From Streptomyces halobius (lineage in GTDB: Bacteria > Actinomycetota > Actinomycetes > Streptomycetales > Streptomycetaceae): a stretch of DNA of 64,000 nt. The notes below the pieces were generated by a model. That model made no database searches. It worked only from the letters and a program-made list of their open reading frames with translations, and was not told the origin of the DNA. Where the stretch lies: the NCBI RefSeq assembly GCF_023277745.1, contig NZ_CP086322.1:1736001-1800000 (forward strand). The letters run 5' to 3'. The position numbers and the translations under genes are program-made. How positions within the stretch are numbered: the first letter of the stretch is position 1; each line of letters begins with the position of its first letter. This document shows, piece after piece, positions 15,237 through 24,261 of this stretch.

Positions 15237-18191
15237 ATGGCTGGGGGACGACGGGGCGGGGAATCGGCTCAGTGGCTGCGGATCGCGGTGCTCGGGCCGG
15301 TGCGGGCCTGGCGTGACGGGACGCCGCTGGAGCCGGGTCCGGTACGGCGGCAGGCGGTGCTGGCCGCGCTGGCGCTGCGTCCGGGCATGCTGGTGAGCCA
15401 TGAGCAGCTGCTCGATGACGTGTGGGGTGTGCAGCCGCCGAAGTCCGGCCGCCGGGTGCTGCCGAGCTATGTCTACCGGCTGCGGAAGACGCTCGACGCG
15501 GATGGCGCCGTGCGGCCGGGGTCGGTGATCCGCGGTGGCCGGGACGGGTACCGGCTCGTCGACGACGGGGTGCGGCTCGATGTGGCGGAGCTGGCCGAGC
15601 GGGTCGGTGAAGCACAACGCGCGAGGGCGTCCGGCGACGTTGCCACCGCGATGGACCGGTTCTCCGAGGCGCTCACCCTGTTTCACGGCGAGCCCCTGGC
15701 CGGGCTGCCGGGGCCGTTCGCGCACGGCGAGCGGCAGCGGCTGTCGCAGCGGCTGCGGGCGTTACAGCAGGAGCGGCTGGAGTGCCTGGTGCTGCTCGGC
15801 CGGTCCGCCGATGCGCTGGAGGATCTCGCCGCGCTGGCTGCTTCACCCGGGGCCGATCCGTACGACGAGCCGCTGACCGCGCTGCGGATGCGTGCCCTGT
15901 ACGGCAGCGGACGCCAGGTGGCGGCGCTGAGCGCCTATCAGGACATCTGCGGGCGGCTGCGCGACGAGCTCGGGGTCGATCCCGGCGCGGAACTCCGCCG
16001 GGTGCACCAGGCGGTGCTGCGCCGGGATGACGAGCAGCTCCTCGGTACGGCGGTGGCGCACTCCGCCGTTGTGCCGTCCCGGCCCCGTTCCGCGGTCAAC
16101 GAACTGCCGGGCGACACCGGCCGCCTCGTCGGGCGGGAGCGCGAACTGGCACTGCTCACGGAGCCCTCGCCGCCCGCGTCCGTGTCGATCGTGGCGGTGG
16201 ACGGTACCGCCGGTGTCGGCAAGACCGCGCTCGTCGTGCGCGCGGCCCATGAGCTCCGCTCCCGCTACCCGGACGGCTGTCTGTTCATGGATCTGCGCGC
16301 ACACAGCACGGGACGGCGGCGGCTCGCGCCGCAGCGAGTGCTGCGCCGACTACTGCGCTCGATCGGCGCGGCCGACAGCGAGGTGCCGAACGACCTCGAC
16401 GAACTCACCACCGCCTGGCGGGCCGCGACCAGCTCGCTGCGGCTGCTCCTCGTGCTGGACGACGCCCTGGGCACACAGCAGATCCGTCCGCTGCTGCCCG
16501 CCGGGCCGGGCAGCACGGTGATGGTGGCCAGTCGACGGCGGCTGGCCGGCCTGGACGCCGAACGGCGGATCACCCTGGAGCCGCTGGCGACCGGCACCGC
16601 GGTGTCCCTGCTCCGGCACATCGTCGGGGATGATCGCGCGGACCGGGAGCCGGCGGCGGTGGACGAGCTGGCCCGGCTGTGCGACGGGCTGCCGCTGGCG
16701 CTGCGCATCGCCGGGACGCGGCTGCAGACCCGGCCGGCATGGACTCTGGCGTACTTGGTGGACCGCATGGCCGGCGATGAGCACCGGCTCGGCGAACTGA
16801 GCGCCGGGGACCGCAGCGTGGAGGCGGCCTTCCGGCTGTCGTACGACCAGCTCTCGCCGAAGCAGCAGCGCGGATTCCGTACGCTGGGCCTGGCGCCGAC
16901 GGTCGAGTTCGACCCGCTGACCTCGGCGGCGATGCTCGGCTGGTCGTCCCGTGACGCCGAGCAGACCATGGAAAGCCTGGTCGACACGAGTCTTCTGCAG
17001 CAGCCCCGTCCGGGCCGCTACCGCTTGCACGACCTGGTGCGGGTGCACGCGCGGCGGCTCGCGGAAGCCGCGCCCGACGAGACCCGCGCGGCCCGCACCG
17101 CCGCGTTCCGCCTCTACCTGGACGCGGCCCGGATCACCAGCGACGTGGGCCCCGCCGGTTTCCGCACCGGCCCACGGCCCACCACGGCGCCGTTCGCCGA
17201 CTGGCGGGACGCGGACGCCTGGCTGAACGCGGGCAACGGAGAACTCGTCGACGTCGTCGGGCACGCCGCGGCGCTCGGCGAAGCCGACTACGCCTGCTGG
17301 CTCGCCGAGGCCCTGAGCGACTACTTCGAACGCCGTGGCCGTAGCCACGAGCGCCGCGCGGCCCTGGAGATCGCCCTCGCGCACGCCGACGAGGCCACCG
17401 ACCTCCGTATGGCCCCGGCACTGCGCAACTGCATGGGCCTCACCGACCTCTACCAGGGCCGGTACCCGGAAGCACATGCCTGGTTCACCGAGGCGCTCCA
17501 CCTCAGCCGCCATCGCGCGGACCAGGGCGAAGAGGCACGGGCGCTGACCGGAATGGGGACCATCGAAATGAGCACGGGCCGTGCCGAGCAGGCGATGCCC
17601 CGTCTCACCACGGCGGTCGACCTGTCCCGGCGGCTCGACGACAACTGGCTCGCCTCCCTGGGCCTCGCCGTACTGGGACTGCTCCACCACGCGCAGGGGC
17701 GGAACGAGGAAGCGCTGGACTGCTTGGCCGACGCCTGCGCCCACGCCGAGCGGAACGGCAGACCTCGCGTGCTCAGCAGGGCGTTGGTCTGCGCCGCCGA
17801 CGTCCACCTCGACCTCGGCCACTACGGTGAGGCCAGGCTCCTGCTCCGCCGGGCGGCCGATTTACTGGAGCAGACCGGGGACGTCCTCCTGCACACCCTC
17901 ACCCTGACCCGGCTGGGCACGGCGGAGCAGGGCGCGGGAAACCTGAATACGGCCGTGGCACTCCACCACCAGGCCCTCTCCCAGCAGCAGACGCTCTCCC
18001 CGCTCGCCGAGCCCAACCTCGTCCGGCTGGAGATGCACATCCGCTGCAGACTGGGCCGCACCTACTCCGCGGCAGGCAGCGTCCGCGAGGCACGAAAGCA
18101 GTTCCAGACCGCGCTCGCGCTGCCCGGAGCCGATGCGTACCCCGAGGAGCACGCACCGGCCGTCGCGGGGCTGAAGGAGTGCTCAGAGTAG
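15237..18191 (+). CDS. AfsR/SARP-type transcriptional regulator with NB-ARC and TPR domains
   Basis: Large cytoplasmic regulator of 984 aa. Order: N-terminal winged-helix DNA-binding domain (LRIAVLGPVRAWRDG; REAV-like QAVLAALALRPGMLVS; QPPKSGRRVLPSYVYRLRK) followed by the BTAD domain to about residue 270. An NB-ARC ATPase has Walker A GTAGVGKT at 323-330, LLLVLDDAL as Walker B, and GLPLALRIAG. A TPR-rich C-terminus follows from about 690. This is the AfsR architecture, which activates antibiotic or secondary-metabolite promoters in response to a signal. No intact biosynthetic cluster is adjacent, only a glycosyltransferase scrap, so the target is uncertain; the esterase across the divergent promoter is the closest candidate. 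Confidence 0.93.
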   Translation: MAGGRRGGESAQWLRIAVLGPVRAWRDGTPLEPGPVRRQAVLAALALRPGMLVSHEQLLDDVWGVQPPKSGRRVLPSYVYRLRKTLDADGAVRPGSVIRGGRDGYRLVDDGVRLDVAELAERVGEAQRARASGDVATAMDRFSEALTLFHGEPLAGLPGPFAHGERQRLSQRLRALQQERLECLVLLGRSADALEDLAALAASPGADPYDEPLTALRMRALYGSGRQVAALSAYQDICGRLRDELGVDPGAELRRVHQAVLRRDDEQLLGTAVAHSAVVPSRPRSAVNELPGDTGRLVGRERELALLTEPSPPASVSIVAVDGTAGVGKTALVVRAAHELRSRYPDGCLFMDLRAHSTGRRRLAPQRVLRRLLRSIGAADSEVPNDLDELTTAWRAATSSLRLLLVLDDALGTQQIRPLLPAGPGSTVMVASRRRLAGLDAERRITLEPLATGTAVSLLRHIVGDDRADREPAAVDELARLCDGLPLALRIAGTRLQTRPAWTLAYLVDRMAGDEHRLGELSAGDRSVEAAFRLSYDQLSPKQQRGFRTLGLAPTVEFDPLTSAAMLGWSSRDAEQTMESLVDTSLLQQPRPGRYRLHDLVRVHARRLAEAAPDETRAARTAAFRLYLDAARITSDVGPAGFRTGPRPTTAPFADWRDADAWLNAGNGELVDVVGHAAALGEADYACWLAEALSDYFERRGRSHERRAALEIALAHADEATDLRMAPALRNCMGLTDLYQGRYPEAHAWFTEALHLSRHRADQGEEARALTGMGTIEMSTGRAEQAMPRLTTAVDLSRRLDDNWLASLGLAVLGLLHHAQGRNEEALDCLADACAHAERNGRPRVLSRALVCAADVHLDLGHYGEARLLLRRAADLLEQTGDVLLHTLTLTRLGTAEQGAGNLNTAVALHHQALSQQQTLSPLAEPNLVRLEMHIRCRLGRTYSAAGSVREARKQFQTALALPGADAYPEEHAPAVAGLKECSE

Positions 18192-18277
18192 AGCGGGCCC
18201 GGTGTCGCCCGAACGGTCCCGGTCATCGTGAACGCTCCGGTGTGAGGTACCCGGAGGCGCGTACGAGGTGCGGTTGC

Positions 18278-18583
18278 GCCCCTGGTGGAGCCGTTCGCGT
18301 CCGGTATCCCCGTGATCGCCCACCCCACCCCCGGGCTGGTCGAGTCCCTCGGCGATGCCAGGATCTTCGCCTACCGCGACGATCTGAACGCGTGGATCCA
18401 CGCCCTGCGTTCGCTGCGGCCCCGAAGAACTGGGAGCGGGACTCCCGTCGGCCGAGGGCACGCTCCGACGAGCTGAGCGCGAACTCCGATCTCGGCGTCT
18501 GGTGCGCGCCGGCGCAAGCCGCCTCCTCCGACGGTCCCGAAAGCAACGCCGCCATCGTTCCTGAGCTCGGGCTCATCGTGTAA
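18278..18583 (+). pseudogene. C-terminal fragment of a family 4-type glycosyltransferase
   Basis: Reads VEPFASGIPVIAHPTPGLV, then ESLGDARIFAYRDDLNAW, the donor-binding E-x7-E region of GT-B glycosyltransferases. It then changes frame near 18415 into a text ending APKNWERDSRRPRARSDEL, the usual C-terminal helix. Nothing of the N-terminal domain remains. It is a dead end-piece of a lost gene. Confidence 0.7.
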
Positions 18584-18755
18584 CCGCCTCATGTGATCGC
18601 CGATTCCTGCATCGGTGGCGCGGCGCCTGCGCGCCCACTGGTCCGCCGGGCGGCACCGGCGCTGCCCGCCTGCCGGAGAGGCGGACGCGCTCAACTGGGC
18701 AGGCTTGTCAAGCCCTTGGCTTCCCCTTGGCTTCTCGCCATGCGCTGGCATTACC

Positions 18756-21212
18756 GTGAGCCGGTACTCGACAGACCGCCCTCCCCATCAGGTGATCCCC
18801 ATCAGTGACTCCTGCGGTTCCTCGCTGCCCCGTTGGCTCCGTACCCTCGACGCCGAGAGACTTCGAGCCGTACTCGACGCGCGTACCGACGCCGTACGGC
18901 CGCCGGAGCCGTGCACGCTCGGCGAGCTCGCCGAGCGGTTGCAGAGGCCGGGGGCCGTCGCGCGGACGCTGCCCCGGCTGCCGTTGCCGTGTCTTCAGGT
19001 GTCCGAGGCTCTCGCCGCACTGGGAAACCCGGTATCCCGCGAGCAGCTTGCGGGGCTGCTGGGCACGGACGGCGACGGGCTGGAGGCGACGCTTCGTACG
19101 CTGGCCGACCATGCTCTCGTGTGGCCGGGGCCCACGGCCGGTGAACTGCATATGGCCACGGCGCTGGGCGACGCCTGGGAGACGCCGCTCGGGCTCGGAC
19201 CTGGGCTCAGGGAGCTGTTGTCCGCCCGGACCTCCGAGGAGCTGCGTAAGATCACGACGACGCTGGGCCTGGCTGCGGGAGCCAGGAAGCAGGAGCGTCT
19301 GGGTGCCGTGCTCGCGCATCACGGTGATCCCGGTCGACTCCGGACGCTGATCGACTCCGCCCCAGCACGCTCCCGGGAACTACTGGAGCGGCGGTCCGGG
19401 ATGGAGAACACGCCCCCGCTCATCATGTACAGCTCAGCCCCGCGCGCCGACTCCTCCGAACGCTGGCTGCTGGACCGGGCCTTGCTGGTCGGAGACCCGT
19501 ACGGGTACGCGCCCGCGCGGATGCCCGCCGAGGTCGCACTGACCCTGCGCGGCCCCGACTGGCACGCTCCGTTCGACCCGGTACCGCCCCAGCCGGCCCT
19601 TGTCGAGGTCGGCGCCGCTGTGGAACGCGAGGCCGCCGCCGCGGCCACCTCCTTCATCGGGCAGGCCGCCGCGCTGCTCTCCGAGTGTGCGGCGCGGCCC
19701 CTCGGCGTCCTGAAGTCCGGCGGCGTCGGGGCGCGCGAGCTGGCCCGTGTCGGAAAGGCGGTCCAGTGCGAGGAGACAGTGGTGCGTGTGGTGCTGGAGA
19801 GCGCCTATACGGCCGGGCTGCTGGCGTACGAGGGCAAGGCGTTGCTGGTGACCGAGGCGTACGACGCATGGGCCGGGGAGGACCCGGCCGGGCGGTACGT
19901 GGCGCTGGCCGAGGCGTGGTGGCGACTCGGGCTCACGCCCTCCGGCTCCCGTGACGAGGACGGCAAGGCCCTGCCCGCCGTGGTGCGGAACCCGTCCTGT
20001 GCCGGTTGTCTGGCGGCCCGGCACGGGCTGCTGGCCGCGGCGGCGGCCCTCCCTGAAGGGCACGGTGTGCGGGACTCCGCCGAACTGGGCGCCCTCGTCA
20101 CCTGGCAGCGCCCCTTCGCGGACGGGCTGCCGCATGACGCGACCCCGTTCGCCGGAATGATCCGCGAGGCGGAGCTGCTGGGCGTACTCGCCCGTGGTGC
20201 GCTGTCGCCGCTCGGCGCGGCACTGTTCCACGACGATTCCGCCGCCCTGTACGAGCGGGCCGGCCGTCTGCTTCCGGGCGCCGTCGCGAAGGCCCGTGCC
20301 GGGGCCGACCTCACCGCCGTGGTGACGGGCGTGCCCACCGCGGGTCTGGCGGAGCTCCTGGACGCGCTCGCCGAGCGGGAGGAGCGCGGCACGGCGTCCG
20401 TCTGGCGGTTCACTCCCGCGTCACTGCGGCGTGCGCTGGACGGGGGCCGTACCCCGGAGGAGATCGAGGCCGGTCTCTGCGACGCCGTGGAGGGCCCGCT
20501 GCCGCAGCCCCTCACGTATCTGATCGCCGACGCGGCCCGCCGCCACGGCCATGTCCGCCTCGCTCCCGCCGCCTGTGTGATCCACAGCGACGACACCGCG
20601 CTGATCGCCGAGATCGCGGTACACCGAGGGCTGACCGGCCTCGGACTGCGGCGCCTCGCCCCGACCGTCCTGGTGTGCCGTACCTCTTTGCCAGATGCCC
20701 TGGGAGCGCTGCGCGCCGAGGGGTATGCGCCGGCGGCCGAGACGGACGACGGCACGGTCCGCGTCGAACGATCCGCGCGCCCCCGCGCCTCCGGTGCCCC
20801 TTCCCCTCCCTCTCACCCTCCCCTTCCCCTCCCCCGACAGCAGCGCGCCGCAGAAGGGCACGCCCCTGAGGCCCCGGCGGCCGGCCCGGGGCTGGCGGCC
20901 CGTCTGCTGGCCGCCCCGGACCACGCGCCGCACCCCGACCCGACACGCGGCATCCCCTACCGCACCGACACCGAGGAGATCCTCGACGGCTGGGCCAAGG
21001 CACTGACGCTGACCGACGTCCGGCAACTCGCCCACGCCATCGACAACGGCGAACCCGTCACGATCGAGTACATCGCCGCTTCCGGGAACCGTACGATCCG
21101 CACGGTGAGCGAGCTGGACTTCGAGCCGCCCCACCTCTACGCGTACTGCCATCTACGCGGCGACGACCGGGTCTTCACCCTCTCCCACATCCAGTCCGTT
21201 CTGCCTGTATAG
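18756..21212 (+). CDS. Helicase-associated (XPB-like N-terminal) protein with C-terminal WYL-like domain
   Basis: Long actinobacterial protein (818 aa from this GTG) with a helix-rich N-terminal half containing winged-helix segments (TLGELAERLQRP; NPVSREQLAGLLGTDGDGLEATLRTL). The middle matches the helicase-associated/XPB domain, and a Pro-rich linker sits near residue 690. The end (LAHAIDNGEPVTIEYIAASG) is WYL-like, ending in FTLSHIQSVLPV. It carries no DEAD-box ATPase, so it is not itself a helicase; it usually accompanies a separate XPB-type helicase, which is not in this window. Start is uncertain: the frame is open to 18615; the GTG at 18756 was chosen because upstream residues look non-coding. 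Likely DNA repair or regulation (inference). Confidence 0.8.
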   Translation: MSRYSTDRPPHQVIPISDSCGSSLPRWLRTLDAERLRAVLDARTDAVRPPEPCTLGELAERLQRPGAVARTLPRLPLPCLQVSEALAALGNPVSREQLAGLLGTDGDGLEATLRTLADHALVWPGPTAGELHMATALGDAWETPLGLGPGLRELLSARTSEELRKITTTLGLAAGARKQERLGAVLAHHGDPGRLRTLIDSAPARSRELLERRSGMENTPPLIMYSSAPRADSSERWLLDRALLVGDPYGYAPARMPAEVALTLRGPDWHAPFDPVPPQPALVEVGAAVEREAAAAATSFIGQAAALLSECAARPLGVLKSGGVGARELARVGKAVQCEETVVRVVLESAYTAGLLAYEGKALLVTEAYDAWAGEDPAGRYVALAEAWWRLGLTPSGSRDEDGKALPAVVRNPSCAGCLAARHGLLAAAAALPEGHGVRDSAELGALVTWQRPFADGLPHDATPFAGMIREAELLGVLARGALSPLGAALFHDDSAALYERAGRLLPGAVAKARAGADLTAVVTGVPTAGLAELLDALAEREERGTASVWRFTPASLRRALDGGRTPEEIEAGLCDAVEGPLPQPLTYLIADAARRHGHVRLAPAACVIHSDDTALIAEIAVHRGLTGLGLRRLAPTVLVCRTSLPDALGALRAEGYAPAAETDDGTVRVERSARPRASGAPSPPSHPPLPLPRQQRAAEGHAPEAPAAGPGLAARLLAAPDHAPHPDPTRGIPYRTDTEEILDGWAKALTLTDVRQLAHAIDNGEPVTIEYIAASGNRTIRTVSELDFEPPHLYAYCHLRGDDRVFTLSHIQSVLPV

Positions 21213-21250
21213 CGGTCCGCCGCTCGCCCAGCGCCTCGGCCGCGTCGCCT

Positions 21251-21605
21251 ATGGCTGCTGAATTCCCCGGCGCTGGGCGGGAATCATGGCCCCGCCAGTC
21301 TTGGGAACTTCCTGGCGGGCGTATTGACGAAGGGGAATCCACTCGTCAGGCGGCCACGCGCGAACTGCTGGAGGAGAGCGGGCAGAAGCCCGATGGACCG
21401 TTGCAATTCCTCGGGTATGCGGGGTTTACGCTAGCCCCGACCAGCGAGCGGAATACGCAGCGTTGTTCGCAGGCCGCTCACCGGCGTCCGTGTTTTCCAT
21501 GCCAACGAGGAGATCGAGGCCATCCGCTGGTGGGACCTCCGCGAATCGCTCCCTGGACGCATTCAACGGCTGGACACCCACCTCGCTCGGCTCACGCGCC
21601 GGAGT
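21251..21605 (+). pseudogene. NUDIX hydrolase, frameshifted and 5'-truncated
   Basis: The NUDIX box is clear: WELPGGRIDEGES, then RELLEESGQ. After GFTLAP the frame is lost; EYAALFAGRSPASVF reads in a second frame, and NEEIEAIRWWDLRESLPG, then RIQRLDTHLARLTR in a third. The strand region normally preceding WELPGG (substrate-entry strands) is missing, with unrelated sequence from about 21280 backwards. At least two shifts plus truncation make it non-functional. Confidence 0.82.
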
Positions 21606-22136
21606 TCTTGACCACCGCGTTCGAGTTGACCGGCATCCCCTCCACCGCGACATGTGCGAGCACTGGAAGCGCCCAGCGATTCCCCAGCTCGGAGACCTGG
21701 GGCGAGCGACATCGCCCCGGGTCCGCCAATCGGACCGACCCCGCAGGATTGTGACATCCGTCACTCAGGCTTTCGGCTCCAACGACACTGAATAGTAGTT
21801 GTCACCCCTGTCGGCATATGGGATTTGTCCGTACTGTCATAGACATACCTCGCACCAGGGAGCGGACCCTCGAATCGCTCGGCAACTTCGCCACTCCTTA
21901 AGCAAAAGCGGCCTTCTGACGGAAAGACAGAACTCCCAGAGTCGCATAAGCGCGCCCGCGCCCCCATTACTGAAACTCAGGCTCTACTAAGCCAGGCAGT
22001 AATGACACCCATTGCCCGGCGCACACCCAGGTCCTAAAAATAGCGGTCCGTAAGGCGTCTCCGCAGCTCAGAGGCAGGTTCTGCGCAGGACCTGCTGCAC
22101 CGCGGGCGCTCCGCGCTTACCCGAGCGAGGTCACCT
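21606..22136. other. Leader region of the CAP-domain gene
   Basis: About 530 bp with lower GC than the surroundings (for example around 21780-22040), no gene, and a hairpin GCAGGT-TCTGCGCAGG-ACCTGC at about 22074-22095 shortly before the CAP-domain start. It is probably promoter plus a long 5' untranslated leader. I compared it with the c-di-AMP (ydaO) riboswitch, often found before cell-wall genes in Streptomyces, and did not find its conserved core. Confidence 0.4.
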
Positions 22137-22772
22137 ATGAGGAAGCATCGCAGGAAGACGCGTTACCGGAAGATAACCATCGCTGCCGTCGCCATCAGCG
22201 CCGTCAGTGTGCCTTCCGTCGCCATGGCCTGTCTGGACGGCCCGCAGGAGGGCAAAGGCCGGCCCTCCCAGGACCGGAAGAGCACGTCCTTTGATCAGCG
22301 GTGGACGGCATCCAACTGGGACCCGATATCGACTGCGCGAGCGTCGCAGACACCCGTCGCATCCCCGAGCGCTCCGACGACAGCCGCTCCAGAATCCGGC
22401 ATTTCGGCCCGCATAGTGGAACTCGTCAACAATGAGCGCAGTAAGGCCGGGTGCGCGCCGCTGGCCACGAACGCGAAGCTGGAAAAGGCCGCTCAGGATC
22501 ACAGCAAGGACATGGCTGACCACGAGAACATGTCACATACAGGTTCCGACGGGTCATCGCCAGACGACCGGATCACGCGCGCCGGCTATAGCTGGAGCAC
22601 GTACGGCGAAAACGTCGCATATGGTTACACCACTCCCGAGCGCGTCATGGAGGGCTGGATGTCCAGCCCCGGTCACAAGCGCAACATCCTTGACTGTGCG
22701 TTCAAGGAGATCGGCGTCGGTCTCGCACAGCCCGGCAATTACTGGGCTCAGGACTTCGGAGCAGCCCGGTAA
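22137..22772 (+). CDS. Secreted CAP-superfamily (SCP/YkwD-like) protein
   Basis: Exported 211-aa protein. A basic N-terminus MRKHRRKTRYRK and hydrophobic core form a signal peptide cleaved around residue 30. A Ser/Pro/Thr-rich linker (about 60-95) leads to a CAP domain from about 98: IVELVNNERSKAGCAPLA, HSKDMADHENMSH, YGENVAYGYTTPE and WMSSPGHKRNILDCAFKEIG. The two His and Glu of the CAP tetrad are present, and a Cys pair may form a disulfide. CAP proteins in Streptomyces are wall-associated or released; biochemical activity is not settled. ATG with GAGGTCACCT upstream. Confidence 0.92.
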   Translation: MRKHRRKTRYRKITIAAVAISAVSVPSVAMACLDGPQEGKGRPSQDRKSTSFDQRWTASNWDPISTARASQTPVASPSAPTTAAPESGISARIVELVNNERSKAGCAPLATNAKLEKAAQDHSKDMADHENMSHTGSDGSSPDDRITRAGYSWSTYGENVAYGYTTPERVMEGWMSSPGHKRNILDCAFKEIGVGLAQPGNYWAQDFGAAR

Positions 22773-23030
22773 CGAACACAACGGGGCCGGGCCACCGCGT
22801 TCGACTCGCGTTCCCCCTCATTCCGCTCTCATTCCGCTCTCTTCGGCTCCCCTTCGGTGCTCCTGGGCAATGTCGATGCTGAGAACCGTGCGAACCGTCC
22901 CGCTCTCATGACGGCGACCGTCTCCTGGGTCCTGGGGATCTCCACCCGGCTCTCATCCGACGACGCGCCCTCGCGCTCGGTGCCACACAGGGCCAGCCTT
23001 CGCCGCGGGTCGGGGGGACGCGCAGCACGA
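22773..23030. other. Intergenic, nothing recognised
   Basis: Convergent gap after the CAP gene. No ORF with plausible composition; only the hairpins at 23031-23090, listed separately, stand out. Confidence 0.4.
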
Positions 23031-23090
23031 TGAGCCCGACGATATCTGCCGGGCTCATCAGAAGCTGGGGGGAGCAGGGAATTTCCCTGC
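23031..23090 (-). terminator. Two consecutive hairpins after the lectin-like gene
   Basis: On the minus strand the stop at 23098 is followed at once by GCAGGGA-ATT-TCCCTGC (23074-23090), then by an 8-bp stem TGAGCCCG / CGGGCTCA with an 11-nt loop (23031-23057). The pair makes a convincing tandem terminator. Confidence 0.7.
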
Positions 23091-23097
23091 GGCTACG

Positions 23098-23595
23098 CTA
23101 GTGGGCGAGCGCCATCCACATCTGGTTCTCTGCACCGGTGCAGGGCCTCAGCGACACCGCGGAACGGTTGCCGTTGTCCTGGATGCAGCCGCGCGAGAAC
23201 TTACGGCTCTGGAAGGCGGCGCCGCTCTCCGAGATATTGTAATTCCAGTACTGTGCCTGAACGTTGCTGTTGCAGGACTCCAGGCTCACCTCCTTACCGA
23301 CGCCCTTTGCCGTGGCACACTTCCCGGGGTGATGCTTGCTCGCGATCTGGTAGCCCGGCAGGGCCCCGGTCCGGAGGTCGAAGTCCTGCGTGCCGGTCGC
23401 GTCCGGCGTCCACGACAGCACGGAACCGTTTCCGAAAGCGTCGAGGTTCCGGTCGGTGCCGACGTTCTGGAACGTGTACCAGACGTCCGCGGAGGACGCC
23501 GCGTCGGCGGCCGCGGGGGTGCCGGAGAGCAGCAAACCGCCGCCGAGCAGGGCGGTTGCGGACAGTGCGACGGCGGCTCTCTTGAATATCGCCAC
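23098..23595 (-). CDS. Secreted ricin-type beta-trefoil (QxW) lectin-like protein
   Basis: Small exported protein of 165 aa. The signal peptide MAIFKRAAVALSATALLGGG is cleaved after AAADA. The rest is one beta-trefoil unit set: WYTFQNVGTDRNLDAFGNG, HPGKCATAKGVGKEVSLESC, NVQAQYWNY and a final GCIQDNGNRSAVSLRPC followed by NQMW. This fits ricin B-type carbohydrate-binding repeats with the QxW element degenerate (QYW, QMW). GTG start with AGAGAG upstream. It has no catalytic domain and may bind polysaccharide outside the cell (inference). Confidence 0.82.
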   Translation of the reverse strand: MAIFKRAAVALSATALLGGGLLLSGTPAAADAASSADVWYTFQNVGTDRNLDAFGNGSVLSWTPDATGTQDFDLRTGALPGYQIASKHHPGKCATAKGVGKEVSLESCNSNVQAQYWNYNISESGAAFQSRKFSRGCIQDNGNRSAVSLRPCTGAENQMWMALAH

Positions 23596-24261
23596 GTTCT
23601 CTCTTCCGTTTCTGTGACCTGACGGGCTCGACAGGTCACGTGCCGAGGGAATTGGGCATCTGCCCGAGGCGCTTGCCCCGGTGCCTTGCCGAAGAACTTA
23701 GCTCCCGTTGCAGCTGGAAACATAGGCGAATTCGGGTCAAGGGCCACGCCGCGAAAGTCAGAAATTCAATTTCTTCGATTCCCTCATCTGCTGCACCCTC
23801 GGCAAGTGCACAGAACCGCCGGGAGGTTGCTGGCTGTAATTCGTCGCTGTTTCCGGACGAGAATGAAGCATTCCCGCAGCTGGGCTGTCCGGAAAGGGCA
23901 CCGTACCGCAGGAGCCGAGCCGCCCAGCGCTGAGAGCACAGTGCTTTTCAGCCAATAACACACCGCCACATTCTCTACGCACCGGCCCGAATCCGACGGA
24001 CGGGACGTGTCCGAATAGCGCCTCACCACCCCCATCGAGGACCCGGGGTAGGGAACTATGTAGGGGAATAGGGCTCTTTGCCCGAGAGTACCCTGATCCG
24101 TCGGACACGTTCCGGGCCCGCGACTGGCCACCGCGCCGGCCGCTGAACACTGGGTCATCGTCGTCGGCCCCTCCGGCTCCGGTACGTCGTCGCCGGCCAA
24201 GGACGGGAGGCGGCTGGGAATGCCTCCGGACCCGGCCGGCGAACCTTCAGTGGAATACGCG
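23596..24261. other. Long intergenic region with distant inverted repeat
   Basis: 666 bp with no supportable gene. GGGACGTGTCCGA (24002-24014) is mirrored by TCGGACACGTTCC (24101-24113), 12 of 13 positions, enclosing an AT-richer stretch with the near-repeat GTAGGGAACTA / TGTAGGGGAAT. Such an enclosed segment could be an RNA structure or small transcript unit. The short frame AEHWVIVVGPSGSGTSS at about 24140 looks like a damaged P-loop but is too short to call. Confidence 0.4.

Noticed and set aside
22040..22100. tRNA-like GCAGCTCAGAGGCAG segment
   Set aside because: It resembles a D-arm, but no T-arm (GGTTCGAATCC type) or acceptor pairing exists.
22020..22136. c-di-AMP (ydaO) riboswitch before the CAP-domain gene
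   Set aside because: Position is typical, but I could not find its conserved core sequences; only an ordinary hairpin is visible.
24133..24261. Possible P-loop fragment AEHWVIVVGPSGSGTSS
   Set aside because: The essential Lys is Thr, no other ATPase motif follows, and the frame is too short.
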